NCBI RefSeq assembly: GCF_020991375.1
Contig: NZ_JAJLQZ010000001.1
Span: forward strand, 186,001-250,000
Source: Glycomyces amatae
GTDB taxonomy: Bacteria; Actinomycetota; Actinomycetes; Mycobacteriales; Micromonosporaceae
Reading direction: 5' to 3'
Length of the DNA stretch: 64,000 nucleotides
Shown: piece by piece, positions 1 through 8,322 of the stretch
Layout of the letters: each line of letters begins with the position of its first letter
Position numbering within the stretch: position 1 is the stretch's first letter
The notes under the pieces: model-generated
Seen by the model: the letters and a program-made list of their open reading frames with translations, nothing else
The model's database searches: none
What the model was told of the DNA's origin: nothing
Position numbers and translations under genes: made by a program

Positions 1-26
1 GCGATGCGGAGAAAGGCAACAAGCAG

Positions 27-482
27 ATGAAGATGCGCACTGCGCGTACGGCGGGCCTCATCGGAGGCATCGCCACGGGGGCTCTGCTGCTCGCGGGCTC
101 GGCCGCTCAGGCCGCCGCCACCGACGCCGAGGAAGCGGCCGGCGACCTGGTCGCGGCGACGCCGGAGGCCCTCGGGGGGCTTCCGGTCTCTCCGGACGCC
201 GTCACCGGCCTGGCCGGCGGCGTCGCCGGCGGCGTCACCGACAAGGTGCCCGGCCTGGACGCGCTCAACGCGGTCCCCGGCCTGGACGCGGTCATGCCCG
301 CGGGCCCCAGCGCCGAGGCCAAGGGCGACCAGCCCGTCGACGCCGACGAGATCGTCGACCACGTGAACTCGTCCCGCAACGACATCAAGAACGACAACGG
401 CCAGTCCGCGGACGCGGGCGACCCGCTGGGCGACCTGCTCAGCGGCCTCGGCGGCGGCCTCCCGGTCCCGCTGCCCTTCTAG
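27..482 (+). CDS. Small secreted protein with VPGLD motifs
   Basis: This 151-residue protein begins with an Arg/Lys-rich n-region, a hydrophobic core and an Ala-x-Ala site near residues 26-30, a clear Sec signal peptide. The mature part is rich in Gly, Ala and Pro and carries the motif VPGLD twice (around residues 75-90). The same motif appears in the C-terminal region of the chaplin-like protein downstream, so the two may be surface partners; that is inference. A GGAGAAAGG Shine-Dalgarno lies about ten bases before the ATG. No catalytic motif is visible. The C-terminus (Gly-Gly-Leu-Pro-Val-Pro-Leu-Pro-Phe) resembles ends of other small actinobacterial exported proteins. Specific function unknown. 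Confidence 0.8.
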   Translation: MKMRTARTAGLIGGIATGALLLAGSAAQAAATDAEEAAGDLVAATPEALGGLPVSPDAVTGLAGGVAGGVTDKVPGLDALNAVPGLDAVMPAGPSAEAKGDQPVDADEIVDHVNSSRNDIKNDNGQSADAGDPLGDLLSGLGGGLPVPLPF

Positions 483-797
483 GGCGCGCACGACCGGCCG
501 CGGCCCCAGCGGGCGCCGCGACCGACCACGGCCCACGGGCCCGCCCGGGTCCACCGCGCTCCCGGCCGCACGAGCCCCACGCGACGGTCCACCGCCGCGC
601 GGGGCGAACGCGGCCGGACGGCGCTCGCCCGGGCGGCCCGTCGGCCGGAACGAAAAACTCTCCCGGTTTCAATGCACCCTGTTCAGGCGAGACCCAGCTC
701 GCCTCCGCGAACATGCACAAGTTCATTGAAGCCACGGAGCTTCACGGGGGACACGTGATGGAACAGCAAGAACGAATTCCCTGAAAGGTGAAACTTC
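483..797. other. Intergenic region upstream of the chaplin-like gene
   Basis: I see no coding sequence in these 315 bases. The first 180 bases are very GC-rich. The last 140 are less so and hold a nested inverted repeat (667-731, listed separately) followed by a Shine-Dalgarno-like GAAAGGTG about 8 bases before the GTG start at 798. The long leader suggests post-transcriptional or developmental control of the gene downstream. Confidence 0.5.
667..731 (+). promoter_or_regulatory. Nested inverted repeat in the leader of the chaplin-like gene
   Basis: Three nested complementary pairs are visible: TTCAATG (668-674) with CATTGAA (724-730), GTTC (681-684) with GAAC (709-712), and GGCGAG (686-691) with CTCGCC (698-703) around a six-base loop. 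The element could fold as a three-tier stem in the mRNA leader, or be an operator. It matches no riboswitch class I can recognise. Confidence 0.4.
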
Positions 798-1784
798 GTG
801 AACTACTCATGGGCACGCAAGACCGCGCAGACCGGCTTCGTCGCAGCGGGGGCCGTCCTCGTCGCCGGCGCCGGCACCGCCCACGCCTGGGGTCCTGACG
901 TCACCACGCAGGACCAGGTCGGGGCCGTGTCGGGCAACCAGGTGGTCGCGCCGATCCAGGCGCCCATCAACATCTGCGGCATCGCCGCGGCCGTCCTCGG
1001 CACCGCCGACGCCGGCTGCGAGGGCGGCGCCACCGCCGAGAACGGCGGCGCGGGCGACCTCACCACCCAGCACAACACCGGCCTCGGCAACGGCAACCAG
1101 GTCTTCGCGCCGATCCAGGCCCCCGTCGAGGTCAGCGGCATCGCCGCCGCCGTCGGCGGCGTCGCGGACGCCTGGTCCGACGGCGGCTCCGAGGCCACCC
1201 TCGAATCCGGCCGCACGACCGAGTCGAAGAGCTACGACACCACCACCCAGCACAACTGGGGCGCGCTCTCGGGCAACCAGCTCCTCGCGCCCGTCCAGGC
1301 CCCGATCAACGCCTGCGGCAACGCCATCGCCGTCGGCGGCGCCTCGGGCGCCCAGTGCGACGGCGGCGCCGACGCCGACTACAGCGGTGCGGGCGACCTC
1401 ACCACCCAGCAGAACGTCGGCCTCGGCAACGGCAACCAGATCTTCGCGCCGATCCAGACACCGATCAACGTGTGCGGCAACGCCATCGCGATCCTCGGCT
1501 ACGCCAGCGCCTCGTGCGACGGCGGCGCCGACGCGGAGATCCCCGGCGGCCACGACCACCACGACAGCCACAAGGAGCTCGCGACCACCGAGGAGGCGGC
1601 GAACGTGGACCTCGACGAGGAGGCCCTCCCCGTCCCCGGTCTCGACACCGTCGGCGGCGTCGCCTCCAACGTCCCGGTCGTCGGCGGCCTGGTCAGCAAC
1701 ACCACCTCCGAAGGTGTTGCTGGCTCGGCGACCGACACGGTCGCCGACGTCACCGAGCTGGCAGGCGCGGGCCTGCTGGGCTAG
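798..1784 (+). CDS. Chaplin-like secreted protein with four tandem repeats
   Basis: This 328-residue protein has a signal peptide (residues 1-30, ending THA-W) and four repeats of about 42-55 residues, each built as TTQ-x-N-x-G, GNQ, (V/F/L)APIQAPI, then a Gly/Ala-rich stretch ending in DGG. The GNQ-APIQAPI-CG core resembles the chaplin (DUF320) core GN-VxxPVxVPVxVCG of surface-active amyloid proteins that coat aerial hyphae. Repeats 1, 3 and 4 carry the paired cysteines; repeat 2 has Ser and Trp instead. After the repeats come a His/Asp patch (HDHHDSH), an acidic stretch, and a tail with the VPGLD motif shared with the preceding gene. The start is GTG with GAAAGGTG upstream. The chaplin assignment is by motif only; no LPXTG sorting signal is present. 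Confidence 0.78.
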   Translation: MNYSWARKTAQTGFVAAGAVLVAGAGTAHAWGPDVTTQDQVGAVSGNQVVAPIQAPINICGIAAAVLGTADAGCEGGATAENGGAGDLTTQHNTGLGNGNQVFAPIQAPVEVSGIAAAVGGVADAWSDGGSEATLESGRTTESKSYDTTTQHNWGALSGNQLLAPVQAPINACGNAIAVGGASGAQCDGGADADYSGAGDLTTQQNVGLGNGNQIFAPIQTPINVCGNAIAILGYASASCDGGADAEIPGGHDHHDSHKELATTEEAANVDLDEEALPVPGLDTVGGVASNVPVVGGLVSNTTSEGVAGSATDTVADVTELAGAGLLG

Positions 1785-1848
1785 CGCGGCCGGGGGACCG
1801 CGCCGCACCGGGCGCGGACCGCTCCCCCGCACCGCGGGCAGCATGTGA

Positions 1849-1893
1849 ACGGCGGTTCGCGCCGCGGCATCCCGCCGCGGCGCGAACCGCCGT
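1849..1893. terminator. Strong bidirectional hairpin terminator
   Basis: Perfect 20-bp inverted repeat (1849-1868 and 1874-1893) with a five-base loop, between the convergent chaplin-like and SRPBCC genes. There is no U-tract, as is usual in high-GC actinobacteria. Confidence 0.8.
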
Positions 1894-1914
1894 CTCCGGA
1901 AGCGGCGCCCCCGG

Positions 1915-2427
1915 TCAGTCCGCTTGCGCGGCGGCGAGGCGCGCGGTCAGCGCCGCGTCCATCGCGTCGAAGCCCCGCTCGGTCTCGGCCAGGGACTTCG
2001 ACATGAGCGGCACCAGGACCCCCGTGAACCGCTCCCCGTGCGTGAGGACCGTGGACCCGTCCTCCTGCGGGGCGAGCACGAAGTAGTGCTCGCCGTCGAA
2101 CAGGCCGCCGGGGCCGAGCTTCCCGAGCCACCGGATCTGGCGGGCGGGGGAGACGCGCAGGACCCGCGGCCGCAGCCGCCGGACCTTTCCGTCCTCCCCC
2201 GCGAAGGACACGTCGAGGCGCTCGTCCTCGGCCAGCAGCCCCGACACCGCGGTCAGGAACGGGTTCCACTCCCCGTAGGCGGGGAAGTCCGTCAGGACCG
2301 CCCACACCTCGTTCGCGCGGGCGTCGAGGCGCACCTCGGTCTCGATGCGGCGCTCTTGGCCCATGGCCCAGATGGCGTATGCGGTTGCGGCCGCGACGAG
2401 GACCGCCGCGACGACCAGGATGATCAC
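1915..2427 (-). CDS. SRPBCC (START-like) domain protein with N-terminal membrane anchor
   Basis: The protein is 170 residues long. Residues 2-21 form one hydrophobic membrane segment. The remainder reads as a polyketide-cyclase/START-like SRPBCC fold: an opening strand (IETEVRLDA) followed by EVWAVLTDFPAYGEWNPFL, typical of the family, and a C-terminal helix. Such domains bind hydrophobic ligands; the ligand here is unknown. The GTG start overlaps the TGA stop of the upstream Hsp70 gene by four bases (GTGA, 2424-2427), so the two are translationally coupled. That coupling fixes the start and suggests a shared job at the membrane. Confidence 0.82.
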   Translation of the reverse strand: MIILVVAAVLVAAATAYAIWAMGQERRIETEVRLDARANEVWAVLTDFPAYGEWNPFLTAVSGLLAEDERLDVSFAGEDGKVRRLRPRVLRVSPARQIRWLGKLGPGGLFDGEHYFVLAPQEDGSTVLTHGERFTGVLVPLMSKSLAETERGFDAMDAALTARLAAAQAD

Positions 2428-4979
2428 AGTCCCAGACTCCAGAGTTGAATGTTGCCGTTCTCGTCGCCGGTGACGGCGACGGGGTGGCCGTCCACGAGGA
2501 CGTCCTCCAGCTCGGTCACCGGGCCGGTGTCGCCGTCGCCCAGCGGCAGCGACTCCCCGCCGTCGAACGCCTTGACGAACGCCTCGCCGGTCGGGTCGAT
2601 GCGCAGCAGCGCGGGGCCGTCCGCGGAGTCCACGACGTCGTGGTGGTACTCGGCGTCCAGATCGCTCCAGCGCTCGTCGTCGATGTACGGCCCGTCGCCC
2701 TCCAGGTCCCACAGGCGCAGGACGCCGTCGGCGCCGAAGACCATCGCCAGCGGCGACCCGTACCGGTACGCCACGCGCACCGCCTCCACCTCGAGCCCGT
2801 CCTCCCAGTACGCGCCGCCGAAGACGCCCGCGACCGTGCCGTCGGCGCCGTCGACGTCGTCGAGCCGCCGCTCCGGGTTGACCGCGACGATGTTCGTGTA
2901 CGAGCCGTCCGCCCCGGTGTAGAAGTTCGCGAGCCCGTCGCCCGCGGGGAGGTCGTGGACGCCGTGCGAGACGCCGTCGGCGAGGCCGAACAGCTCGAAC
3001 CGCTTCTCCTCGGGGCGCTCGGGGTCCTCGGTGAGCAGGCCCAGCACGGGCGCGCCGTCGACCGAGCCGGCCGCGACCCGCACGACGTTCCCCTCGGCCA
3101 GGTCCGGGCGGCCGGCCGCGGCGAACGCCTCCGGCGCCGCGCTCGTCCACGTCCACGCCGTGTAGTCGTGGCCGACCGCGACCACCATCGGGTTCCCGTC
3201 GGCGTCCCGGGTCGTGTGGAGGGAGCCGACGCCGCCCTCGACCGTGTACGTGTCGAGCAGCTCGCCGGTGTCCATCGACCAGTGGTGCACGGTTCCGTCC
3301 GACTCGGCCGAGAACAGCTCGGCGACGCCCGCCGCCTCGTCCTCGACGCCGGCGAACGAGGCGATCGGGCCGTCGTGGGCGCCGAGGATCGCGCTGAGCG
3401 CGGTCCCCGCCTCGGGCACCGCCTCGCCCTGCTCGAGCGTGATCCAGGGGTCCCCGCCGTCGTTGTCCTCGCCTTCGCTGTCGTCCGACCCGAAGTACCA
3501 GACCAGTCCGGCGATGATCACGATGTCGACCAGGAGGAACCCGACGACCGCCCGGCGGCCGACCCTCCTGGCGCGCCGGGCCTCCGCCTCGGTCGGCGGG
3601 GGGTCGTCGCCGGGCGGGCCCTGCGGGGCGCGGGGCGGCAGGTTCCGTCCCGGATCGCGCCCGCCCGGATCATGCCGGATCGGGGCGCCCGGCGGCGGGG
3701 CGGCCGCAGTGGACCGGGCGTCCTGCAAGGCCGGCGCGGTCTGCGGCGTCGGCGCGTGGGGGGCGGGCGGGAGCCGCCGCGGCGCCGGTTCGGTGTGCGG
3801 CGGCGCGGCCGCCGGCGCCTGCGGGGTGAACGGGGCCCCGCCGCGGCCGCCGGCCGCGGGCGGCGTGTGCGGCTGCGGGGGCCGCTGGAGGGGGAGCGCC
3901 GCGGCGCCCGTCCCGGCCCACAGGACGCTGCCTTCGGCGACCACGACCTCCGGCTGGTCCAGGACCGTCGGCGCGACCCCCAGGGCGCGGTGCAGCATGG
4001 TCGCCACCAGCGGCATCCGGCTGGCCCCGCCCACGAGGAACACCCCGGCGCCGTCGGCCGGGTCGAGCCCGGCGGCGCGCATCACCGCCCGCGTGACCCG
4101 GATGGTCTGCTCCAGATGGGGCTCGGCGATCCGCTCCAGCTCGGTGCGCGTCAGGTGCGCCTCGACGTCCAGCAGCGGGATCGCGATGTCCGCCTGCTGG
4201 TGGCGCGAGAGCCGCTCCTTGGCGCCGCGCACCTCCTCCTGGAACTCGCGCAGCGCCCGGCGCTCCGCGACCGTCGACGGGTCGACCAGGCGCGCCCAGC
4301 CCTCGCGGGAGCCGTAGGTGGCGCCGAGGTGCTCGATGAGGGCCGCGTCGATGTCCAGGCCGCCCAGGTCGCCGCGCCCGTCCAGGGCCGCGGTCGCGAA
4401 CCCGTCCCCGGTGCGGCGCACCACGCTCGCGTCGAACGTGCCCGCCCCGAGGTCGTAGACGACGATGGAGGCGCCCGCGTCCATCCGGTGCCGCAGCGCC
4501 TCGGCGTAGTAGGCGGCGGCGGCGACCGGCTCGGGGACCAGGCGCACCGGGCCCAGCCCGGAGCGGGCCGCGGCCTCCTCCACCACCCGGCGGCGGGCCG
4601 GGCCCCACTCGGCCGGGACGGTGAGCGTCACCTGCGCGGGCCGCCCCACCACGCGGCGGCACTCCTCGGCGACCGCGCCCAGGACCGCCGCGACGAGGTC
4701 CGCCACCGGGAACTCGCGCTCGCCCAGGAGTGCCGAGGGCCGGTCGATGAGCCGCTTCGGGTTGGGCTCGAACCGCTCCGGGTGCCGCCGCCCCGCGTGG
4801 ACCGCGTCGCGCCCGACCAGGAGCCCGCCCTTCGCGTCGGCGCACACCGCCGAGGGCATCAGCGGCGCGCCGTCGAACAGCAGCGGGCGCACGCTCCCGT
4901 CGGCGCGGCGCACCACCGCGATGGTGTGCGAGGTGCCGAAGTCGACGCCGAGCGAGGTTGCCTGGGGGCCGGGGCTCAT
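2424..4979 (-). CDS. Hsp70-family ATPase fused through a membrane segment to a WD40-like propeller
   Basis: The 851-residue product has an N-terminal DnaK/actin-type ATPase (residues about 5-360) with phosphate-1 motif GVDFGTSHT, phosphate-2 motif YDLGAGTFDASV and adenosine motif FLVGGASRMP. A Pro-rich linker (about 362-465), a basic patch and one membrane helix (about 477-498) follow. The C-terminal 350 residues read as a beta-propeller with WD-like blades, for example TGDENGNIQLWSLGL at the end. The basic patch before the helix predicts the ATPase in the cytoplasm and the propeller outside. The usual Hsp70 substrate-binding domain is missing. The start is uncertain: ATG 4979 lies just before the conserved domain, but ATG 4988 is also possible, and neither has a good Shine-Dalgarno. 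The gene is coupled to the downstream SRPBCC gene. Confidence 0.85.
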   Translation of the reverse strand: MSPGPQATSLGVDFGTSHTIAVVRRADGSVRPLLFDGAPLMPSAVCADAKGGLLVGRDAVHAGRRHPERFEPNPKRLIDRPSALLGEREFPVADLVAAVLGAVAEECRRVVGRPAQVTLTVPAEWGPARRRVVEEAAARSGLGPVRLVPEPVAAAAYYAEALRHRMDAGASIVVYDLGAGTFDASVVRRTGDGFATAALDGRGDLGGLDIDAALIEHLGATYGSREGWARLVDPSTVAERRALREFQEEVRGAKERLSRHQQADIAIPLLDVEAHLTRTELERIAEPHLEQTIRVTRAVMRAAGLDPADGAGVFLVGGASRMPLVATMLHRALGVAPTVLDQPEVVVAEGSVLWAGTGAAALPLQRPPQPHTPPAAGGRGGAPFTPQAPAAAPPHTEPAPRRLPPAPHAPTPQTAPALQDARSTAAAPPPGAPIRHDPGGRDPGRNLPPRAPQGPPGDDPPPTEAEARRARRVGRRAVVGFLLVDIVIIAGLVWYFGSDDSEGEDNDGGDPWITLEQGEAVPEAGTALSAILGAHDGPIASFAGVEDEAAGVAELFSAESDGTVHHWSMDTGELLDTYTVEGGVGSLHTTRDADGNPMVVAVGHDYTAWTWTSAAPEAFAAAGRPDLAEGNVVRVAAGSVDGAPVLGLLTEDPERPEEKRFELFGLADGVSHGVHDLPAGDGLANFYTGADGSYTNIVAVNPERRLDDVDGADGTVAGVFGGAYWEDGLEVEAVRVAYRYGSPLAMVFGADGVLRLWDLEGDGPYIDDERWSDLDAEYHHDVVDSADGPALLRIDPTGEAFVKAFDGGESLPLGDGDTGPVTELEDVLVDGHPVAVTGDENGNIQLWSLGL

Positions 4980-5156
4980 GGGGAGCATCGTAACCAACTG
5001 GTGTAGGAGGCCGCGGTCTCACGCGGCGCCCCGCCGCCTCCCGGGACGGCGCCGCTGCGCGCCCGGGCCCGCGCGGGTCACACGCGAACTCCCTTGAATT
5101 AGTCTGGTCGTCCGTCGTAATGTTCGGGGTACCCGACCACGACCGATTGGACGAGC

Positions 5157-8100
5157 ATGAGCGCTCCCGTCTACCTCGACCCGAACCGGCCCGTCGCCGA
5201 GCGCGTGGAGGCCCTCCTCGCCCTCATGACCGACGAGCAGAAGACCGCCTGCCTCAACGGCGTCCCCGAGACCGTCCTCGCCGACGGCTTCACCCTCCCC
5301 GCCCTCCAGAACCGGTTCAACGAGGTCCTCCACGGCTCCGGCCACCACGCGAACGCCACCCTCTTCCCCCAGGCCATCGGCCTCGGCGCCACCTGGGACA
5401 CCGACCTCATGGAACGCATCGGCGAGGTCGTCTCCCACGAGACCCGCGCCCGCGACACCGGCGTCTACGCCGGCTTCGGGCCCGTCGCCGACATCCGCGC
5501 CAACCCCCTCGCCGGCCGCTTCGAGGAGGGCTTCGGCGAAGACCCCCTCCACATCGCCGCCATGACCACCGCCTACGCGTGGGGCCTGCGCGGACGCCAC
5601 CCCGAATACGTGCGCCTCCTGCCCCAGATGAAGCACTTCCTCGGCTACGGCCACGAATACCACCGCCACCGCACCTCCGCGTCCATGGGCGTCCGCGCCC
5701 TCCACGAATACCAGGCCGTCCCCTACCGCAAACCCGTCGAGGCCGGCGCCGTCCACGGCGCCATGACCGCCTACAACCTCGTCAACGGCGTCCCCTCGAT
5801 CATCTCCCCGATCCTGGACACCCTCCGCAGCGAATGGACCCCCGACGGCGTCTTCTTCTTCCTCCCCGACGGCTGGGACGGCGTCAACCTCCACACCACC
5901 AAGGGCGCCCCCTGGGACACCTGGGAGCAGCCCGACGCCGACCTCCCCTACCCGCAGGCCCTCGCCGCCGAGGAAGGCCGCCGCATCGCCGCCGACGGCA
6001 CCGGCATCGACGCCGTCGGCGCCGGCGACATCGGCGTCTACGCCTCCGGCCTCATGCTCCACGCCGGACAGACCCACTTCCACGACGGCTCCGAACTCCC
6101 CTTCGTCGCCAACGCCGCCGAAGCCGTCCGCCGCGGCCTCTTCGGCCTCACCCAGGCCGACATTGACCGCGCCGCCCGCGACTGGCTCACCTTCCTCGTC
6201 CGCACCGGCCTCCTCGACGGCGACGCCTGCGAGTACAACCGCATCCCCGCCGACCCCGCCCCCCACGAACGCCCCGAGGCCACCGCCCTCGCCCTCCAGG
6301 CCGCCCGCGAACAGCTCGTCCTCCTCAAGAACACCGGCGGCGCCCTCCCCCTGCCCCAGGACGCGAGCATCGCCGTCCTCGGCCCCCTCGCCGACCTCAA
6401 CCTCCGCGACTACTACAGCCCGCTCGTCCCCGCCGAACGCCGCACCACCCCCCTCCAGGCGCTGCGCGAGCGGTTCGCCCGCATCGCCCACCACACCGGC
6501 GGCGACCGCATCGCCTGGCAGGCCGGCGGCCGGTACGTCACCGTCCTCGAGAACGGCGCCCTCGCCGCCACCGCCGAGCACCGAGGCGGCACCGAGATCT
6601 TCGAAGTCTGGGACTGGGCCCACGACCAGCACATGTTCCGCCACGACGCCACCGGCCGGTTCGTGTCCGCGAACCTCCTCGAGCAGAGCGACGGCCCCGC
6701 CACCTTCGCCAACCAGGCGGGCGCGAGCGGCGGCGCCACCGGCCCGGTCCTCCTCGCCCACGACGAGGCCATGACCGACGCCAACGCCTGGTTCACCCAC
6801 CAGAACTTCCACTACGTGCGCAATGGCCGGACCGCCGACCTGTTCGGCGTGAACCACGTGCCGTCCGAACCCGACGGCCCCTTCCGCCCCGTCCTCGCCG
6901 AGGACGGCACGCTCCCGCTCGTCAAGGGCCGCACCGAGGCGCCCCTGACCGAGACCCTCGTCGAAGACGGCCCCGCCGCGGCCGCCGCCGTCGCGGCCGA
7001 AGCCGACTGGGCCGTCGTCCTCGTCGGCAACCACCCGCTCGTCAACGCCCGCGAATGCTTCGACCGGCCCGGCCTCGACCTCGCCCCCCGCCAGGCCGAC
7101 CTCGTCCGCGCCGTCGCCGCCGCCAGGCCGGGCCGCACCGTCGTCGTCGTGGTCTCGGCCTACCCGCTGGCGATCGGCGACATCGCCCACGACCCGAACG
7201 TCGCCGCGATCCTCTACACCTCCCACGCCGGACAGGCCGCCGGCACCGCCATAGCCGAGGCCCTCGCCGGCGACTACGCCCCGGCGGGACGGCTCACCTC
7301 GACCTGGCTGGCCGACACGACCTCACTGCCGAAACCCGGCCCGAACACCGAGCCGTGGCGCGTCGACGAGGTCGACATGCTCGAGGAGGACGTGATCGCG
7401 GCGGGCCTGACCTACCGCTACTCCACGGCCGAACCGGTGTACCCCTTCGGACACGGCCTGACCTACACGATCTTCGAGTACGGCGCCCTGGAGGTCCCGG
7501 CCGCCACCGACGCGGACACCCCGTTCGAGGTCGCGTTCGACCTGCGCAACACCGGCGACCGCACCAGCGACGAGGTGGCGCTGGTCTACGCGGCCTCCAA
7601 CGACTCGGTCTACGGCGACCGCGTGCCCCGGCGACAGCTCGCGGGCTTCCAGCGCGTCAAGGACCTCGCCCCCGGGGAGACGCGGCGCGTCGCGATCACC
7701 GTCGACCCGCAGGACCTGTTCGTGTGGGACGTGGTGAGCGGCAAGCGGGTCGTGGAGACCGGCACGTACGCGATCGCCGTCGGCGCGGAGGGCCCGGGGG
7801 CCCGGATCCGCATCGAGGGCGAGACGATCGCCCCGCTCGACCTCTCGGCGACGGCCAACGTGTGGGAGAAGGCCACGATCGCGCAGGGCGTGACCTACTG
7901 GGAGGTGTCGAAGCTGCACACGCTCAAACGCGAAGGCGGCTACCACTCGACGGCCTCGCGCCGGCCCGGCGACTACGTGGGGTTCACCAACGTGGTCCTC
8001 GACGGCGCGACGGGTATCGAACTGCGAACGGCCACAACGGGAGCGGCATGGGCCGACCTGGCCGACCCGGTGATCGAGGTCCGCGCCGGGACCCCCGACG

Positions 8101-8258
8101 GGCCGCTCCTGGCGGCGGTCGAGGTCCCCGAGACGGGCGACCGCCAGGCCTTCACCGATGTCACCGCCCCGCTCGAAGGCGCCGAGGGAACCCAGGACCT
8201 GTTCCTGCGCTTCAGGGCCGGAGGCGTCTACATCGAATCGATCCGCCTGACCCGGTAA
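5157..8258 (+). CDS. Glycoside hydrolase family 3 enzyme with FnIII-like and CBM6-like tail
   Basis: The 1033-residue protein has a GH3 N-terminal barrel (about residues 1-290, with KHFLGYG near 159 and MTAYNLVNGVP near 203) and a GH3 C-terminal domain (about 310-430 and 600-740, with ECFDRPGLDL). A Trp/Phe-rich stretch at about 450-560 looks like an inserted beta-trefoil (fascin-like) domain. A fibronectin-III-like domain (about 785-865) and a C-terminal CBM6-like domain (about 905-1033) follow. The usual catalytic SDW region reads FFFLPDGW, with Asp238 the likely nucleophile but two extra residues before it. There is no signal peptide, so it probably acts in the cytoplasm on imported oligosaccharides. 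Substrate unknown. No transporter or regulator gene adjoins it. Confidence 0.85.
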   Translation: MSAPVYLDPNRPVAERVEALLALMTDEQKTACLNGVPETVLADGFTLPALQNRFNEVLHGSGHHANATLFPQAIGLGATWDTDLMERIGEVVSHETRARDTGVYAGFGPVADIRANPLAGRFEEGFGEDPLHIAAMTTAYAWGLRGRHPEYVRLLPQMKHFLGYGHEYHRHRTSASMGVRALHEYQAVPYRKPVEAGAVHGAMTAYNLVNGVPSIISPILDTLRSEWTPDGVFFFLPDGWDGVNLHTTKGAPWDTWEQPDADLPYPQALAAEEGRRIAADGTGIDAVGAGDIGVYASGLMLHAGQTHFHDGSELPFVANAAEAVRRGLFGLTQADIDRAARDWLTFLVRTGLLDGDACEYNRIPADPAPHERPEATALALQAAREQLVLLKNTGGALPLPQDASIAVLGPLADLNLRDYYSPLVPAERRTTPLQALRERFARIAHHTGGDRIAWQAGGRYVTVLENGALAATAEHRGGTEIFEVWDWAHDQHMFRHDATGRFVSANLLEQSDGPATFANQAGASGGATGPVLLAHDEAMTDANAWFTHQNFHYVRNGRTADLFGVNHVPSEPDGPFRPVLAEDGTLPLVKGRTEAPLTETLVEDGPAAAAAVAAEADWAVVLVGNHPLVNARECFDRPGLDLAPRQADLVRAVAAARPGRTVVVVVSAYPLAIGDIAHDPNVAAILYTSHAGQAAGTAIAEALAGDYAPAGRLTSTWLADTTSLPKPGPNTEPWRVDEVDMLEEDVIAAGLTYRYSTAEPVYPFGHGLTYTIFEYGALEVPAATDADTPFEVAFDLRNTGDRTSDEVALVYAASNDSVYGDRVPRRQLAGFQRVKDLAPGETRRVAITVDPQDLFVWDVVSGKRVVETGTYAIAVGAEGPGARIRIEGETIAPLDLSATANVWEKATIAQGVTYWEVSKLHTLKREGGYHSTASRRPGDYVGFTNVVLDGATGIELRTATTGAAWADLADPVIEVRAGTPDGPLLAAVEVPETGDRQAFTDVTAPLEGAEGTQDLFLRFRAGGVYIESIRLTR

Positions 8259-8267
8259 GCGGCCGCA

Positions 8268-8319
8268 ACGACGGGCGGGGGCGCTGGGCGGAACCGCCCG
8301 GCACCCCCGCCCGTGTCGT
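8268..8319. terminator. Long hairpin between convergent GH3 and rpn genes
   Basis: A near-perfect stem: ACGAC, GGGCGGGGGCGC and GGGCGG pair with CCGCCC, GCACCCCCGCCC and GTCGT around an AA loop. It lies between the two convergent stop codons and probably terminates both transcripts. Confidence 0.75.
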
Positions 8320-8322
8320 CGG

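Noticed and set aside
667..797. c-di-AMP (ydaO-type) riboswitch upstream of the chaplin-like gene
   Set aside because: The conserved core blocks I would expect are not present; only nested inverted repeats are seen, so no class is named.
2445..5006. Very long open frame on the + strand opposite the Hsp70 gene
   Set aside because: The translation is Val/Arg/Gly/Asp-rich with no domain signal. The minus strand encodes complete Hsp70 motifs in a different frame, so this is a high-GC shadow.
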